Shown here one piece after another: positions 37,068 through 45,589 of a stretch of DNA of 64,000 nucleotides (its first letter is position 1; every line of letters starts with the position of its first letter). The translations under genes were made by a program, and so were the position numbers. Source of the stretch: Allosaccharopolyspora coralli (GTDB lineage Bacteria; Actinomycetota; Actinomycetes; Mycobacteriales; Pseudonocardiaceae); NCBI RefSeq assembly GCF_009664835.1, contig NZ_CP045929.1:2604001-2668000 (forward strand), in the 5' to 3' direction. Under the pieces are notes generated by a model. The model was not told where the DNA came from. It ran no database searches and saw only the letters and a list, made by a program, of their open reading frames with translations.

Positions 37068-37391
37068 TCAAATGTGTCCTGGCTTCTCGCCCGGCGTTTC
37101 CGCTTCGCCGTTGGAGTTGTCCGCGCTTTGACGTTTGAGCGCCGCAATCTCCTCGCGCAGCCGCACCAGTTCGTGGTCGTGAGCGGACGACGCTGGTTGC
37201 CCAGCGCGTGCCGCACACTCGGGATCTGCCCCCGTGTTCATTCTTCGCATCATCAGCAACATGGAAACCGGGCACACCAGCGCGATCAGCAAGGGCAATG
37301 CCGCCCAGGCGTATTGGGGCACCAGGAGGAAGACCGCGAGTGCGACCGCGGCGGCTCCGATGACCACACGCTTATCCAAGCAACGGAACAT
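37068..37391 (-). CDS. DUF2933-like small membrane protein
   Basis: About 107 residues from ATG 37391. Two hydrophobic segments (VVIGAAAVALAVFLLVPQYA and ALPLLIALVCPVSMLLMM) are followed by a soluble tail with a short coiled coil (HELVRLREEIAALKRQ). The 'LL.L.CP..M..MM' pattern matches the DUF2933 type of small proteins found in copper-resistance clusters. It is encoded just after the small Met-rich membrane protein gene at 37402–37608. Confidence 0.65.
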   Translation of the reverse strand: MFRCLDKRVVIGAAAVALAVFLLVPQYAWAALPLLIALVCPVSMLLMMRRMNTGADPECAARAGQPASSAHDHELVRLREEIAALKRQSADNSNGEAETPGEKPGHI

Positions 37392-37401
37392 GATCCCTCG
37401 C

Positions 37402-37608
37402 TCACCGTGCCGAATCGGATCCGCGAAGCCGTGCGTCACGCTGGGCCGCGCGGAGTTGGTCCACCTCCGCCCGCAGCTTGGTGACCTCGGCGTCTTGTCC
37501 TTCATGCTGTGGTTCCTGCGGCCCATGCTGGCCCCGCATCATGAGCCACATCATCAACCCCATGCCGATCGGGCAAGCAAGCAGCGCCAGCAATGTCAAC
37601 GATTCCAT
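37402..37608 (-). CDS. small Met-rich membrane protein
   Basis: A 68-residue protein with one hydrophobic segment [20 protein letters not shown] followed by a charged coiled-coil tail ([17 protein letters not shown]). It is clearly paralogous to the 62-residue protein at 55595–55783, sharing [22 protein letters not shown]. The ATG follows GGAGGTGGAGCA. A perfect operator lies upstream. Cys and Met in the membrane segment suggest copper binding or passage; function unknown. Confidence 0.7.
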   Translation of the reverse strand: MESLTLLALLACPIGMGLMMWLMMRGQHGPQEPQHEGQDAEVTKLRAEVDQLRAAQRDARLRGSDSAR

Positions 37609-37650
37609 TGCTCCACCTCCACGCCGGCCTCATCAGGGAGACTGACGATC

Positions 37651-37667
37651 TACTAACACCTATAGTA
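37651..37667. promoter_or_regulatory. BlaI-type operator, perfect dyad
   Basis: TACTAACACCTATAGTA, followed directly by a further GTAGTACT half-site cluster. It is 43 bp upstream of the small membrane gene on the minus strand. Confidence 0.7.
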
Positions 37668-37937
37668 GTCGTAGTACTCGGGATTAGCCAGACCGAGCAG
37701 GACACATCGTCGTCGCGCCGTTCTTGATCCGGAACTCCAGCGGTGAGCTGCGCGCCTTAGCACGACGCCAGATAAGGCGTGTGCCCTGCGGCGACCGACG
37801 CGGTGGGTCGCCGCAGGGCAGATCCTTTTCAGGATGGTGTGCCCGCTGGCCCGCTCCTCGAGCTCGGCCGTGTCACCCGCCACTGAGGTGTTGTTCTGGA
37901 GGATGGCAGCAGCCAGCGCGCATCGCTACCCAAACGA

Positions 37938-38729
37938 TCAGGTGTCGGCGGAGGGAGAGGAGACCGCTAGCGCGCGAAGATGGAGCGCAGTGTCGTCGTC
38001 GTGCAGGGGCTGAACGACGAGAAATCCTTGGTTATCGGCCGCCTTCCACGGCAACTGTTGCCTGTAGAGCCGTTCCAGGAAGGCAGGGCCCTGGTGGTAG
38101 CAGAAGACGGAGGATTCGTGTCCGACGATGCCGGCGGTGTCGATGAACAGCGGAAGCTCGGCGAGGAGGTAGCGCACGGCGACGCGGAGTTGTTGGTCCG
38201 TTGGTTCCGTGCCATGGGGAAGGCGGCCGTCCAACACCCAGGTGGAGGCCGTGATGCACGTTTCGCGGAACTCGGGGTCCTCGTCGAACAGGGCATGAGC
38301 TTGTCCCAGTAGCTGCAGGTAGCGACCGTTTCCGCGGAGGACCGACCAGTTGAGGATCAGCCGCTCCGGATCGACGACACCGACGTCGGCCAGGGCACGG
38401 CAAATCTTGTTGTAGACGTAGCGGCCCTGGCGGCGAGCCTTGTGACGCGCTCGCTCCGGCGGATAGCCGAGCGCCTCAAGCGTGTGCGCCGCGGGGACGT
38501 CCGGGACGAAGAAATGCACGACGCCGAACTCGCTCAGCGCCCACCTGGCGATCGCCGCGATTCGAGCGCTCGAGAAGTAGCTGTTGAACGGGCTGATCCC
38601 GATACAGGCATGGTCGCGCTGGGCGAAGTTGCTCTGGCAGCTACTCGTCAGCGGGCGAACGGCCCAATCAGTGGCTTCGCCAGACCCGGACACGACAGCT
38701 TCGCCCACGACACTCTCCGCTCGGACCAT
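37938..38729 (-). CDS. cyclodipeptide synthase, AlbC-like NYH subfamily
   Basis: A 263-residue tRNA-dependent cyclodipeptide synthase. It aligns with AlbC at a constant offset of nine: catalytic Ser46 (GISPFNSYFS; AlbC Ser37), Tyr187 and Glu191 (RYLLAELPLF; Tyr178, Glu182) and Tyr211 (FCYHQG; Tyr202). Asn49 and His212 put it in the NYH subfamily. The basic helix ARHKARRQGR should bind aminoacyl-tRNA. The enzyme joins two amino acids from charged tRNAs into a diketopiperazine; the residues cannot be predicted here. No oxidase, P450 or methyltransferase adjoins it. ATG 38729 lies directly at an operator; GTG 38708 behind GGAGAG is an alternative start. Confidence 0.9.
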   Translation of the reverse strand: MVRAESVVGEAVVSGSGEATDWAVRPLTSSCQSNFAQRDHACIGISPFNSYFSSARIAAIARWALSEFGVVHFFVPDVPAAHTLEALGYPPERARHKARRQGRYVYNKICRALADVGVVDPERLILNWSVLRGNGRYLQLLGQAHALFDEDPEFRETCITASTWVLDGRLPHGTEPTDQQLRVAVRYLLAELPLFIDTAGIVGHESSVFCYHQGPAFLERLYRQQLPWKAADNQGFLVVQPLHDDDTALHLRALAVSSPSADT

Positions 38730-38730
38730 C

Positions 38731-38760
38731 GACTAACAATACAACTTAGTAGTTTAGTAG
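38731..38760. promoter_or_regulatory. BlaI-type half-site cluster at cyclodipeptide synthase promoter
   Basis: GACTA is followed by ACTTAGTAGTTTAGTAG, the same tail as at 34745 and 53630, but with four extra bases between the half-sites. It abuts the ATG at 38729, so promoter and operator probably overlap. Confidence 0.5.
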
Positions 38761-38911
38761 TTCCCCCGGTCCGGTTCGTTCCGGGGGGCATGGTCGTACG
38801 ACTCGGTCCTGCGAAGCGGACTCGCGTCAGGTGCAGACCCAACGGTGAGTGGAAGACGGACCCGCGTCCCCATAGCCGACCGCTCGGGTGTCCGACTCCT
38901 GCTGCAGTGCG

Positions 38912-39862
38912 CTAGAGGGCGACGATGGGGCAAACGGTCAGTGCCATGGCTCCGAGAACCAAGCTTGGGCCGAGAACCAGCGTGGCCGCCGTGCCGCTGA
39001 GAGCAGCGTGGTGGGCGATTCGGTGCGCACGAGGCACTGGTTGCGCGAGCCGGACGGCGCGAGCGTGCGCGGAGTGGCCTGCGGCACCTAGGGTGCCCTG
39101 CGGGGTCGCCCCGCCGGTCATCGCTGCCAAAGCCGCGACCAGCGGAACCACGCCATGGCGTTTGACAGCGGCATCATCGGCGCACAGCTCTAGCAATCGA
39201 CCGACTTCGGTCGGCGCGGTCTGGAACAGCGGCACGCGCAGGAAAGCGCGGCGGACAGCGCCGAGCAAGGTGAGGATCAGGTGGTGTCGTCCGGACAGGT
39301 GAGCCTGCTCGTGGGCGAGAACGGCGGCGAGCTCCGCAGAGCTCAGGGCTTCTAGCGCTCCCCTGGTGACGACAACTGTGCGAGACGGGCTCGCCACGCA
39401 ATAGGCCGCGACATCCGTTGTGTCGACCACCACTGTTCCGGCGCCCAGTTGCGGGGCCTCAGCGCCGGCCAGCCGCACTCCGCGTGCGTGCCGCAGTCCT
39501 TGATGGTGCGCGCGGGCACAGTGGCTGCACATCCGCCACATCAGCCAGCACAGCCACACGACCGCGAGCACGGCGAAGCCAACGATGAGCGCGGCGGCCC
39601 ATGGCTGGTAGACACCTAAAGGACGCAGCGCTGCGAGGCAACTGCGGAGAAGGTCGGTCACGCGGCCTGACCACTCGGACACCGACAACGGCACGGCGAC
39701 CGCAGCACCGATCCAGGACACCAGGACGCTCGCTGCCGCGAGCGTCCACACAACGACGCCGAACCGTGGTGCCGTGCCAGCGGCGGTCAGGCGCGGCAAG
39801 AAACGCGGGGCCACCACCGCGACCACCATGCCGTAGAAGGCCAGACACGCCGCCAGCGTCAC
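38912..39862 (-). CDS. M56-family membrane metalloprotease (pair 3)
   Basis: A 316-residue polytopic protein with the zinc motif HEQAH in LAHEQAHLSGRHHLILTLLG and the acidic partner helix LELCADDAAVKRHG. It is highly similar to the pair 2 protease. GTG 39862 overlaps the repressor stop (GTGA). It ends with a short hydrophobic C-terminus containing LTVCPIVAL. There is no recognisable ligand-binding sensor domain. Confidence 0.86.
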   Translation of the reverse strand: MTLAACLAFYGMVVAVVAPRFLPRLTAAGTAPRFGVVVWTLAAASVLVSWIGAAVAVPLSVSEWSGRVTDLLRSCLAALRPLGVYQPWAAALIVGFAVLAVVWLCWLMWRMCSHCARAHHQGLRHARGVRLAGAEAPQLGAGTVVVDTTDVAAYCVASPSRTVVVTRGALEALSSAELAAVLAHEQAHLSGRHHLILTLLGAVRRAFLRVPLFQTAPTEVGRLLELCADDAAVKRHGVVPLVAALAAMTGGATPQGTLGAAGHSAHARAVRLAQPVPRAHRIAHHAALSGTAATLVLGPSLVLGAMALTVCPIVAL

Positions 39863-40227
39863 TGCTGCGACCTCTTGGCGAGTTTGCGGAGGACGCTCTG
39901 CAGCGACCGTGCCTCCTCGGGCGTGCCGTCTTGCATGAAGTGCATCAGGACCGCTTCGGTGTCCTGCCCCTCGCTGAGCGCCTCGCGCATCAGCCGTGCG
40001 GCGTGTTCCTCACGTGACGCGGTGGCCTCGTACCGGTAGGCGCGACCGTCGCGCTCGCGCTGCAGCCATCCCTTGCGGTGCAGGATGTCCATCACGGTCA
40101 TGACCGTCGTATAGGCGGGAGCCCGCTCCTCCTGGAGGTCCTCAACCACCTCGCGGACCGTCGCGGGTTCACCACGGGACCAGACGCGGTCCATGATCGC
40201 TGCTTCCAGCTCCCCGAACCCCCGCAA
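39859..40227 (-). CDS. BlaI/MecI/CopY-family repressor (pair 3)
   Basis: A 122-residue winged-helix repressor (RAPAYTTVMTVMDILHRKGW) similar to pair 2. The start is TTG 40227, behind GGGAGG with 7-nt spacing, and matches the start position of its relatives. An operator-like dyad lies 29 bp upstream. Confidence 0.88.
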   Translation of the reverse strand: MRGFGELEAAIMDRVWSRGEPATVREVVEDLQEERAPAYTTVMTVMDILHRKGWLQRERDGRAYRYEATASREEHAARLMREALSEGQDTEAVLMHFMQDGTPEEARSLQSVLRKLAKRSQQ

Positions 40228-40255
40228 CGCGCCACCTCCCTTGCGACCTCATGCG

Positions 40256-40271
40256 CCTAAGAAGTCTAGTA
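40256..40271. promoter_or_regulatory. BlaI-type operator (one mismatch)
   Basis: CCTA-AGAAGTC-TAGTA, upstream of the pair 3 repressor on the minus strand. Confidence 0.5.
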
Positions 40272-40455
40272 CCTCAGCGGCGGATCTGGCCGTACCGGGT
40301 GGAGGCGTCCAGTACGGCGTACGCCGAAGGAGCGGCAGGCAAACTCGTCAAAGGAGCCCTGCGCAGCGCGGCCGACCCCACCCCGGGTGGGATGGGACCA
40401 TCACTTGAGCGCTCGCGTTGCCTCAGTCGAGTGTGCGTAGATGACGGGAGCATCG

Positions 40456-40854
40456 ATGGCCGAGGAACTGACGACGAAGAAGCGTGCTGCGCTGACCCGG
40501 TTGAAGACGGTGCGGGGACATGTGGACGGGGTCATTCGCATGTTGGAGGCCGATGCTTACTGCGTGGACGTGATGAAGCAGCTCTCGGCGACCCAATCGT
40601 CGCTGGAGCGTGCCAACCGGATCATGCTGCACAACCACCTAGAGACCTGCTTCTCCGACGCGGTCCTCACCGGTCATGGCCAGTCGGCCATCGACGAGCT
40701 TGTCGAGGCGGTGAAGTTCAACCCGGCGCTGACCGGGCCCCAGGCGCACGTCACCGGAGCCGCGGTCGGTGAAGCTGATGCCACGCCTGCGACTGCGGCA
40801 CTTCGCCCGACAAACCCACTGAACCGGAGGGAAAAACGCGATGATGATGGATGA
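40456..40854 (+). CDS. CsoR/DUF156-family metal-sensing repressor (second)
   Basis: About 132 residues from ATG 40456 with GGGAG 7 nt upstream; ATG 40441 has no such site. The CsoR core has Cys in DAYCVDVMKQL and His/Cys in LHNHLETCF, so Cu(I) ligands are conserved. The C-terminal tail is longer than in the 14279 CsoR and lacks a known motif. No G-tract dyad like the one at 14162 is seen just upstream. The gene overlaps a small SHOCT protein gene. Confidence 0.82.
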   Translation: MAEELTTKKRAALTRLKTVRGHVDGVIRMLEADAYCVDVMKQLSATQSSLERANRIMLHNHLETCFSDAVLTGHGQSAIDELVEAVKFNPALTGPQAHVTGAAVGEADATPATAALRPTNPLNRREKRDDDG

Positions 40855-41074
40855 CATGGGCGGCATGATGGTGTGGATGCTGCTGTGGGGCCTGATCGGT
40901 CTCGCAATGCTGGTACTGATCATCGTGGCGATCATCTGGCTGATCCGCCACATGCTCGCCGGCCCGACCTCGCGCTCCGACCCGGCGCAAGAGGAACTGC
41001 GGCGACGCTACGCCGCGGGGGACATCGATCATGAGGAATACCAACACCGCAGAGCCGAACTCCGAGAACGATAA
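40841..41074 (+). CDS. small SHOCT-domain membrane protein
   Basis: A 77-residue protein with a Met/Asp N-terminus (MMMDDMGGMM), one membrane segment (LIGLAMLVLIIVAIIWLIRH) and a C-terminal SHOCT motif (EELRRRYAAGDIDHEEYQHR). Such proteins are common beside copper regulators in actinomycetes, but their role is not established. It overlaps the CsoR-like gene by 14 bp. Confidence 0.78.
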   Translation: MMMDDMGGMMVWMLLWGLIGLAMLVLIIVAIIWLIRHMLAGPTSRSDPAQEELRRRYAAGDIDHEEYQHRRAELRER

Positions 41075-41153
41075 ACGCCTACGGTGCACTTGGCTGAGTC
41101 AACAGCGCCGACCTTCACCTCGCACAGAGGGAGCTCGACACCCCTCTAGGATA

Positions 41154-41170
41154 TACTAAGCTACTTAGTA
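41154..41170. promoter_or_regulatory. BlaI-type operator, longest perfect palindrome
   Basis: TACTAAGCTACTTAGTA, extended to 10-bp perfect arms over 41151–41173. It ends about 10 bp before multicopper oxidase copy 2, so repressor binding would cover the start region. Confidence 0.75.
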
Positions 41171-41183
41171 TATCTGGAGCTGT

Positions 41184-42824
41184 GTGAGGTGGATGGTGGT
41201 ACGAGCGGTCAGCAGGCGCGGCCTACTGCTCGGCGCAGGCGGCCTGGCGGCGGCAGCCGCGACGACCGGCGGCATGGCCTGGTCTGCCCTGCGCGCCGGG
41301 CAGACCTCCGGCCCCGAGCGGATTCTCCCCTCGGCCAACGAGGTGGCCCGCGCCGAGCAGGCCCGGCGGGCAAACGGCACGGGGCGGACCGTGCACGCCG
41401 CACTCACAGCCGAGCCCGCCGAGGTCGACCTGGGTGGCCGTGTCGTAAGAACCTGGGCCTATAACGGTCGGGTGCCGGGGTCGGCGATCCGGTGCCGGGC
41501 CGGGGACCGCCTCGATGTCGAGCTCCGCAACCGGCTTCCCGAGCCGACCACTGTGCACTGGCACGGACTACGGATTCGCAACGACATGGACGGGGTCCCG
41601 AACCTCACCCAAGAACCCATAGCTCGCGGCGAGCGGATGCGCTACTCGCTCACCGCCCCGGACCCGGGCACCTACTGGCTGCACCCGCACGTGGGCCTGC
41701 AGCGCGAGCGCGGCCTGTTCGCCCCACTGATCATCGACGACCCGGCCGAACCCGGCGACTACGACGTGGAGTTCGTCGTCGTGCTTGATGACTGGCTCGA
41801 CGATGTCGCCGCGAGCCCGGCCAAGGTGCTCGCGTCGTTGCGGCGCGGTGACATGAACGCCCGCTACCGCACGCCCGTGCAAGCGGGACAGATCGAAGAT
41901 CAATCGCAGTCCTGGCAGTACGACGTACCGCGCGCGTTGGCCGAACCGCCGCCCGGCATCCCGCCGGTCTCGGCGGCATCCCGCCTGGCCAGCAGCATCG
42001 AGTACCCGTTCTACCTGCTCAACGGGCGCCTGCCCACCGCGCCGGAGACCTTCCACGGCAAGCCGGGCCAGCGCGCCCGCATTCGGCTGATCAACGCCGC
42101 CGGGGCGAGCGTGTTCCGCCTCGCCCTGGGCGGGCACCGGATGACCGTGACCCACACCGACGGCTTTGCCGTCGAGCCCGTCACCGTCGACACGCTGCAG
42201 ATCGCCTCCGGGGAGCGCTACGACGTCCTCGTCACGCTCGACGATGGTGTCTTCCCGCTGGTGGGGGTCGCCGAAGGCAAGGGAGCCCAGGCTTTCGGCC
42301 TCGTCCGCACCGCCAGCGGCACGGCTCCACCGCCGTCCGTGCAGCCGCCCGAGCTGGCCGGCCAACTGCTCCGGCTCGGCGACCTGCACGCCACTCCCGC
42401 CGTGCACACCGGGACCGCCGCGCCAGGAGCCAGCCACACGCTCTACCTCACCGGCGACATGATGACCTTCGCCTGGCGCATCAACGCCGAAAGCTACAAC
42501 CACCAGCGCCCCTTCGACGGCATCACTCCGCTGGCCCTCCGCGAAGGACAGACCGTACGGCTGGACATGGTCAACCAGACGCACATGTACCACCCCATGC
42601 ACCTGCACGGGCACACTTTCGCCGTTCGCTCTATCGCCGACAGCAGCGGCAAATCCCACACCCCGCTGCCGAGGGGCACGCGCAAGGACACGGTCATGGT
42701 CGGCCCTGGGCAGCGCCTCAGCATCGACTTCACCGCCGACAATCCGGGACAGTGGCTGGTGCACTGCCACAACGCCTACCACATGGTCACCGGCATGGCC
42801 GCCATGATGTCGTACCTGCGCTGA
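41184..42824 (+). CDS. Tat-exported multicopper oxidase (copy 2)
   Basis: About 546 residues from GTG 41184; ATG 41193 behind GAGG is an equally good start. A twin-arginine signal (SRRGLLLGAGGLAAAAATT) is followed by three cupredoxin domains with copper ligands HWHGLRIRND, WLHPHVGLQ, HPMHLHGHTF and HCHNAYHMVTGMAAMM. Unlike copy 1, the Met-rich insert is replaced by an ordinary linker, so substrate use may differ. It is immediately controlled by a perfect operator. Confidence 0.9.
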   Translation: MRWMVVRAVSRRGLLLGAGGLAAAAATTGGMAWSALRAGQTSGPERILPSANEVARAEQARRANGTGRTVHAALTAEPAEVDLGGRVVRTWAYNGRVPGSAIRCRAGDRLDVELRNRLPEPTTVHWHGLRIRNDMDGVPNLTQEPIARGERMRYSLTAPDPGTYWLHPHVGLQRERGLFAPLIIDDPAEPGDYDVEFVVVLDDWLDDVAASPAKVLASLRRGDMNARYRTPVQAGQIEDQSQSWQYDVPRALAEPPPGIPPVSAASRLASSIEYPFYLLNGRLPTAPETFHGKPGQRARIRLINAAGASVFRLALGGHRMTVTHTDGFAVEPVTVDTLQIASGERYDVLVTLDDGVFPLVGVAEGKGAQAFGLVRTASGTAPPPSVQPPELAGQLLRLGDLHATPAVHTGTAAPGASHTLYLTGDMMTFAWRINAESYNHQRPFDGITPLALREGQTVRLDMVNQTHMYHPMHLHGHTFAVRSIADSSGKSHTPLPRGTRKDTVMVGPGQRLSIDFTADNPGQWLVHCHNAYHMVTGMAAMMSYLR

Positions 42825-42892
42825 CGAGCAGTTGTGCGCCGTGGCAGCTTCGGTCATGGTGGAAAGCTTCCCGACTACGCCAGGGAGGGACC

Positions 42893-43465
42893 ATGACCGG
42901 TGAGCCGCACGGATGCCCGAGGCGCCATTTCCTCGCCTTGGCCATGACCCCGCTGGCAGGTGCGTGTCAACAGCCGCGCGAGCCGTCCATGGGAGATCGG
43001 ATGCCGGAAGGCATACCGGACTGGATGATGGGCCGGGACGGAATGATGGATCTCGACATGATGCGCGATATGCGGGTCATCCACGACCTGCTGAGCCGTC
43101 ACCAGGACATCAGGCGCACGGTGCAGGATCTTTCCTACGGGATCCGGGCCACCACGACCAGTGCTCGCTCCGATGTCGCCGAGCGCATCCGCACCCACGT
43201 CGAGCAGATGCGATCCCGCCTGGATCACGGCGCCGCCATTCGGCAGATGGATCCGCTGTTCGCCGAGATCTTCGAACGTGCTCACCAGGTCGAGCTGGAG
43301 ATCGAACACGTGCCTGGCGGCGTCCGGGTCGATGAGACCTCCCGTGACCCGGTCACCGCGATGCTCATACGGCAGCACGCGCACCAAGCGGTATCCGAGT
43401 TCGTCGCAGCAGGCATGAACCGGGCCATGCGACCCACGCCGCTTCCTCCCGGCTACACCGGATAG
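42893..43465 (+). CDS. Met-rich lipoprotein of unknown function
   Basis: A 190-residue protein. The N-terminus PRRHFLALAMTPLAGAC has twin Arg and a lipobox-like GAC, so export with lipid attachment is likely. A Met-rich stretch follows (IPDWMMGRDGMMDLDMMRDM), then a helical domain with His residues (IHDLLSRHQDIRR and LIRQHAHQAVSEF). The layout resembles metal-binding helical domains, but no family is recognised. ATG 42893 has AGGGAGGG 6 nt upstream. It follows the oxidase by 68 bp and may be its partner. Confidence 0.65.
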   Translation: MTGEPHGCPRRHFLALAMTPLAGACQQPREPSMGDRMPEGIPDWMMGRDGMMDLDMMRDMRVIHDLLSRHQDIRRTVQDLSYGIRATTTSARSDVAERIRTHVEQMRSRLDHGAAIRQMDPLFAEIFERAHQVELEIEHVPGGVRVDETSRDPVTAMLIRQHAHQAVSEFVAAGMNRAMRPTPLPPGYTG

Positions 43466-43476
43466 AACGTCGCCTG

Positions 43477-43497
43477 CTACGGCGCGCTCGTAGTAGC
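43477..43497. promoter_or_regulatory. BlaI-type dyad variant before pair 4
   Basis: CTAC-N9-GTAG, with TAGTA on the right side, ends about 10 bp before the pair 4 repressor. It shares half-site sequence with the N7 sites but has a different spacing. Confidence 0.4.
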
Positions 43498-43507
43498 GTG
43501 GAGCCCC

Positions 43508-43876
43508 ATGGGGCGCACGGAGCGCAGGGCGGGTCTCGGGCCGCTGGAGTCCGAGGTCATGGATGTGCTGTGGCAGGCGAGTTCAACGCTGCCGGTGCGC
43601 CAGGTATTGGCCGAGCTCAACCGGAACCGGGATGCGGCGCTGGCGTACACCACTGTGATGACCGTGCTCTCGCGGTTGGCCGAACGCGGTGTGGTGCGGC
43701 GGGAGCGGGTCGGTCGCGGGTATGCCTATCAAGCCGCGGCTGGCAGCGGCGCCGAGATCGCGGTGCGTCGGCTGCTGGACGACTACGGCGAGGCAGCCCT
43801 GGTTTCCTTCGTCGACCACGTCGACGGAGACGAGCAACTGCGAGCGCGACTTCGCCGACTGGTCGACGAGCAATGA
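43508..43876 (+). CDS. BlaI/MecI/CopY-family repressor (pair 4)
   Basis: A 122-residue winged-helix repressor with the block ALAYTTVMTVLSRLAERGVV. It is more diverged from the others and closer to the mycobacterial BlaI type in its LGPLESEVMDVLWQA start. ATG 43508 has only a weak ribosome-binding site and may give a near-leaderless transcript. The protease gene overlaps its stop. Confidence 0.87.
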   Translation: MGRTERRAGLGPLESEVMDVLWQASSTLPVRQVLAELNRNRDAALAYTTVMTVLSRLAERGVVRRERVGRGYAYQAAAGSGAEIAVRRLLDDYGEAALVSFVDHVDGDEQLRARLRRLVDEQ

Positions 43877-44727
43877 GAGCCGATCGTCCGCTGTGGATAC
43901 TCGTGGCAGTGGCAGCGGCCACCTATCCCGCCCTCGGCTTGGCCTGGTGCGTCGCCGCACTCTTCGTCTTTCATTTTGGTCAACGCGCTCTCGGCGTCGA
44001 GGAGCATCTTGGGCAGATAGCTGGGGCCCTGCTCGTCTTGATGGGACTGCTTGCCGTGGGCAACGCGGTCCGCACCGTGGTTCGCGGGGTGCGGCAGACC
44101 CGCCGGTTCCACACCTGGGTCGTCTCGCGGCGGGTGCCGATTCCTTCCTCCGTCGCTGTTGTGGTGAACGAGTTCGGCTCGCGTGCACCGGTGACGGTGG
44201 TCGACGTCGAGCAGCAAGTCGCGGTGACCGTCGGGCTGCTGCGGCCTTCGGTCGTCATCAGCACGGGCCTGGCTGAGATCCTGAGCCCGGCCGAACTGCG
44301 CGCGGTCGTCGCCCATGAACAAGCCCACGCCAAGCGCAGAGACCCACTGCGCGTGCTGTTGGGACAGATGCTTGCCGCTCACTTGTGGTTTCTGCCAGCA
44401 GCCGAGGACATGCGGACCCGTGCCCGGCGCAGTTACGAGTTGGCTGCTGACCGTGATGCCACGAACCGCTACGGACAACGGGCGCTTGCAGGGGCACTGC
44501 TTCGCGTGCTGCCAGCCGCGATCACGCCCGGGTCCGTGGCTCCGTTCGCGGATTCCGATCTCCTGGACGCCCGGGTGGCTCAACTGGAGTCAGGCGAGCC
44601 TCCCCGCCCGCACCCCGTGTCGCCACTGCGCTCGGCATTGACCGCGACAGGGGCATGCGCCTTCCTGACCGCAGTGACCGGGGCATGGATGTTCATGCTG
44701 ATCGCGTGCCCGTGCCTGATGACTTGA
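43873..44727 (+). CDS. M56-family membrane metalloprotease (pair 4)
   Basis: A 284-residue polytopic protein with the zinc motif HEQAH in VAHEQAHAKRRDPLRVLLGQ and the partner helix YELAADRDATNRYG. It is shorter than the pair 2 and 3 enzymes and ends in a hydrophobic stretch with MLIACPCLMT; the CPC near the membrane is notable. ATG 43873 overlaps the repressor stop. Confidence 0.86.
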   Translation: MRADRPLWILVAVAAATYPALGLAWCVAALFVFHFGQRALGVEEHLGQIAGALLVLMGLLAVGNAVRTVVRGVRQTRRFHTWVVSRRVPIPSSVAVVVNEFGSRAPVTVVDVEQQVAVTVGLLRPSVVISTGLAEILSPAELRAVVAHEQAHAKRRDPLRVLLGQMLAAHLWFLPAAEDMRTRARRSYELAADRDATNRYGQRALAGALLRVLPAAITPGSVAPFADSDLLDARVAQLESGEPPRPHPVSPLRSALTATGACAFLTAVTGAWMFMLIACPCLMT

Positions 44728-44740
44728 AGGTCACAGTCGA

Positions 44741-45373
44741 TCACGACGCGGGCTTGCGTGCGACGAGGCGCTCGACAATGCCCAGCTTGAACCGCGCATG
44801 CTGCTCGATGACAAATCCGGCTGCCTGGACATGCTGAATGGGACGACGCCGGAAGTTCTCCCCGCCAACGGGGATGGTTACCAGCTCCAGCGCGCGCTGC
44901 AGAACCCGCACCGGCCATGCGGTGCTGACGACGTGGTCAGCCAGCAGCAGTCGACCGCCCGGCCGCAGGACACGCTTGATCTCCGTGACCACTTCGCGGT
45001 CATCGGGCACGGCACACAGAGAGAACGTGCAGACCACGGTGTCGAACAAGCCGTCGGCGAACTCCAGCCGCTGCGCGTTGCCCGTGCTCAGCGTGACCTC
45101 GCGACCAGTCGCTGCCGCGCGGCGGCGCGCATGGTCGAGCATGACCGGGCTCAGGTCGACGCCGGTCAGCCGCACCTCGTCCGGCGGATACCAGTCGAGG
45201 TTCAAGCCGGTGCCGATCGCGACCTCCAGTACCTCGCCCTGGGCCTGACGGCACAGCCATTGTCGGGTGTCGCCGAAGAGCTTCCGGTCCATGAAGCCCA
45301 TCTGCCGGTCATAGGTGCGCGCGTGCCGATCCCAATGCCGCCGCAACCGCTCAAGCTTGGTCGATGTCGCCAT
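44741..45373 (-). CDS. class I SAM-dependent methyltransferase (UbiE-like)
   Basis: A 210-residue methyltransferase with the SAM motif I VLEVAIGTGLNLDWYP, motif II TGVDLSPVML, the post-motif FDTVVCTFSLCAVPD and LRPGGRLLLADH. It resembles Methyltransf_11 enzymes of the phospholipid or quinone methylation type; the substrate is unknown. A perfect 20-bp palindrome made of the island half-sites lies 38 bp upstream, so it probably belongs to the same regulon. Confidence 0.82.
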   Translation of the reverse strand: MATSTKLERLRRHWDRHARTYDRQMGFMDRKLFGDTRQWLCRQAQGEVLEVAIGTGLNLDWYPPDEVRLTGVDLSPVMLDHARRRAAATGREVTLSTGNAQRLEFADGLFDTVVCTFSLCAVPDDREVVTEIKRVLRPGGRLLLADHVVSTAWPVRVLQRALELVTIPVGGENFRRRPIQHVQAAGFVIEQHARFKLGIVERLVARKPAS

Positions 45374-45410
45374 ACCACTTCCACCACCTTCTCCGCTCGC
45401 CAGCCCTAAT

Positions 45411-45430
45411 CTACTACAGCGCTGTAGTAG
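45411..45430. promoter_or_regulatory. BlaI-type palindrome, N8 form
   Basis: CTACTACAGCGCTGTAGTAG is a perfect 20-bp palindrome upstream of the methyltransferase. TACTAC/GTAGTA half-sites resemble those of staphylococcal BlaI/MecI operators. Confidence 0.65.
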
Positions 45431-45589
45431 TTGCCATGTGAGCTCATCCGCCAGTCCCGAGAACGGCGAGGTAGCGCTTGCTCCGTGGCGTGGTCGCCCC
45501 GGGTCGCCAGCTTGATCAAGAGCATCCGGGCGAGCGCTCGATTGCGGTTGCCTGCTCCCGCTGTGCTGGGACCGCTGTGATCGCTACCG

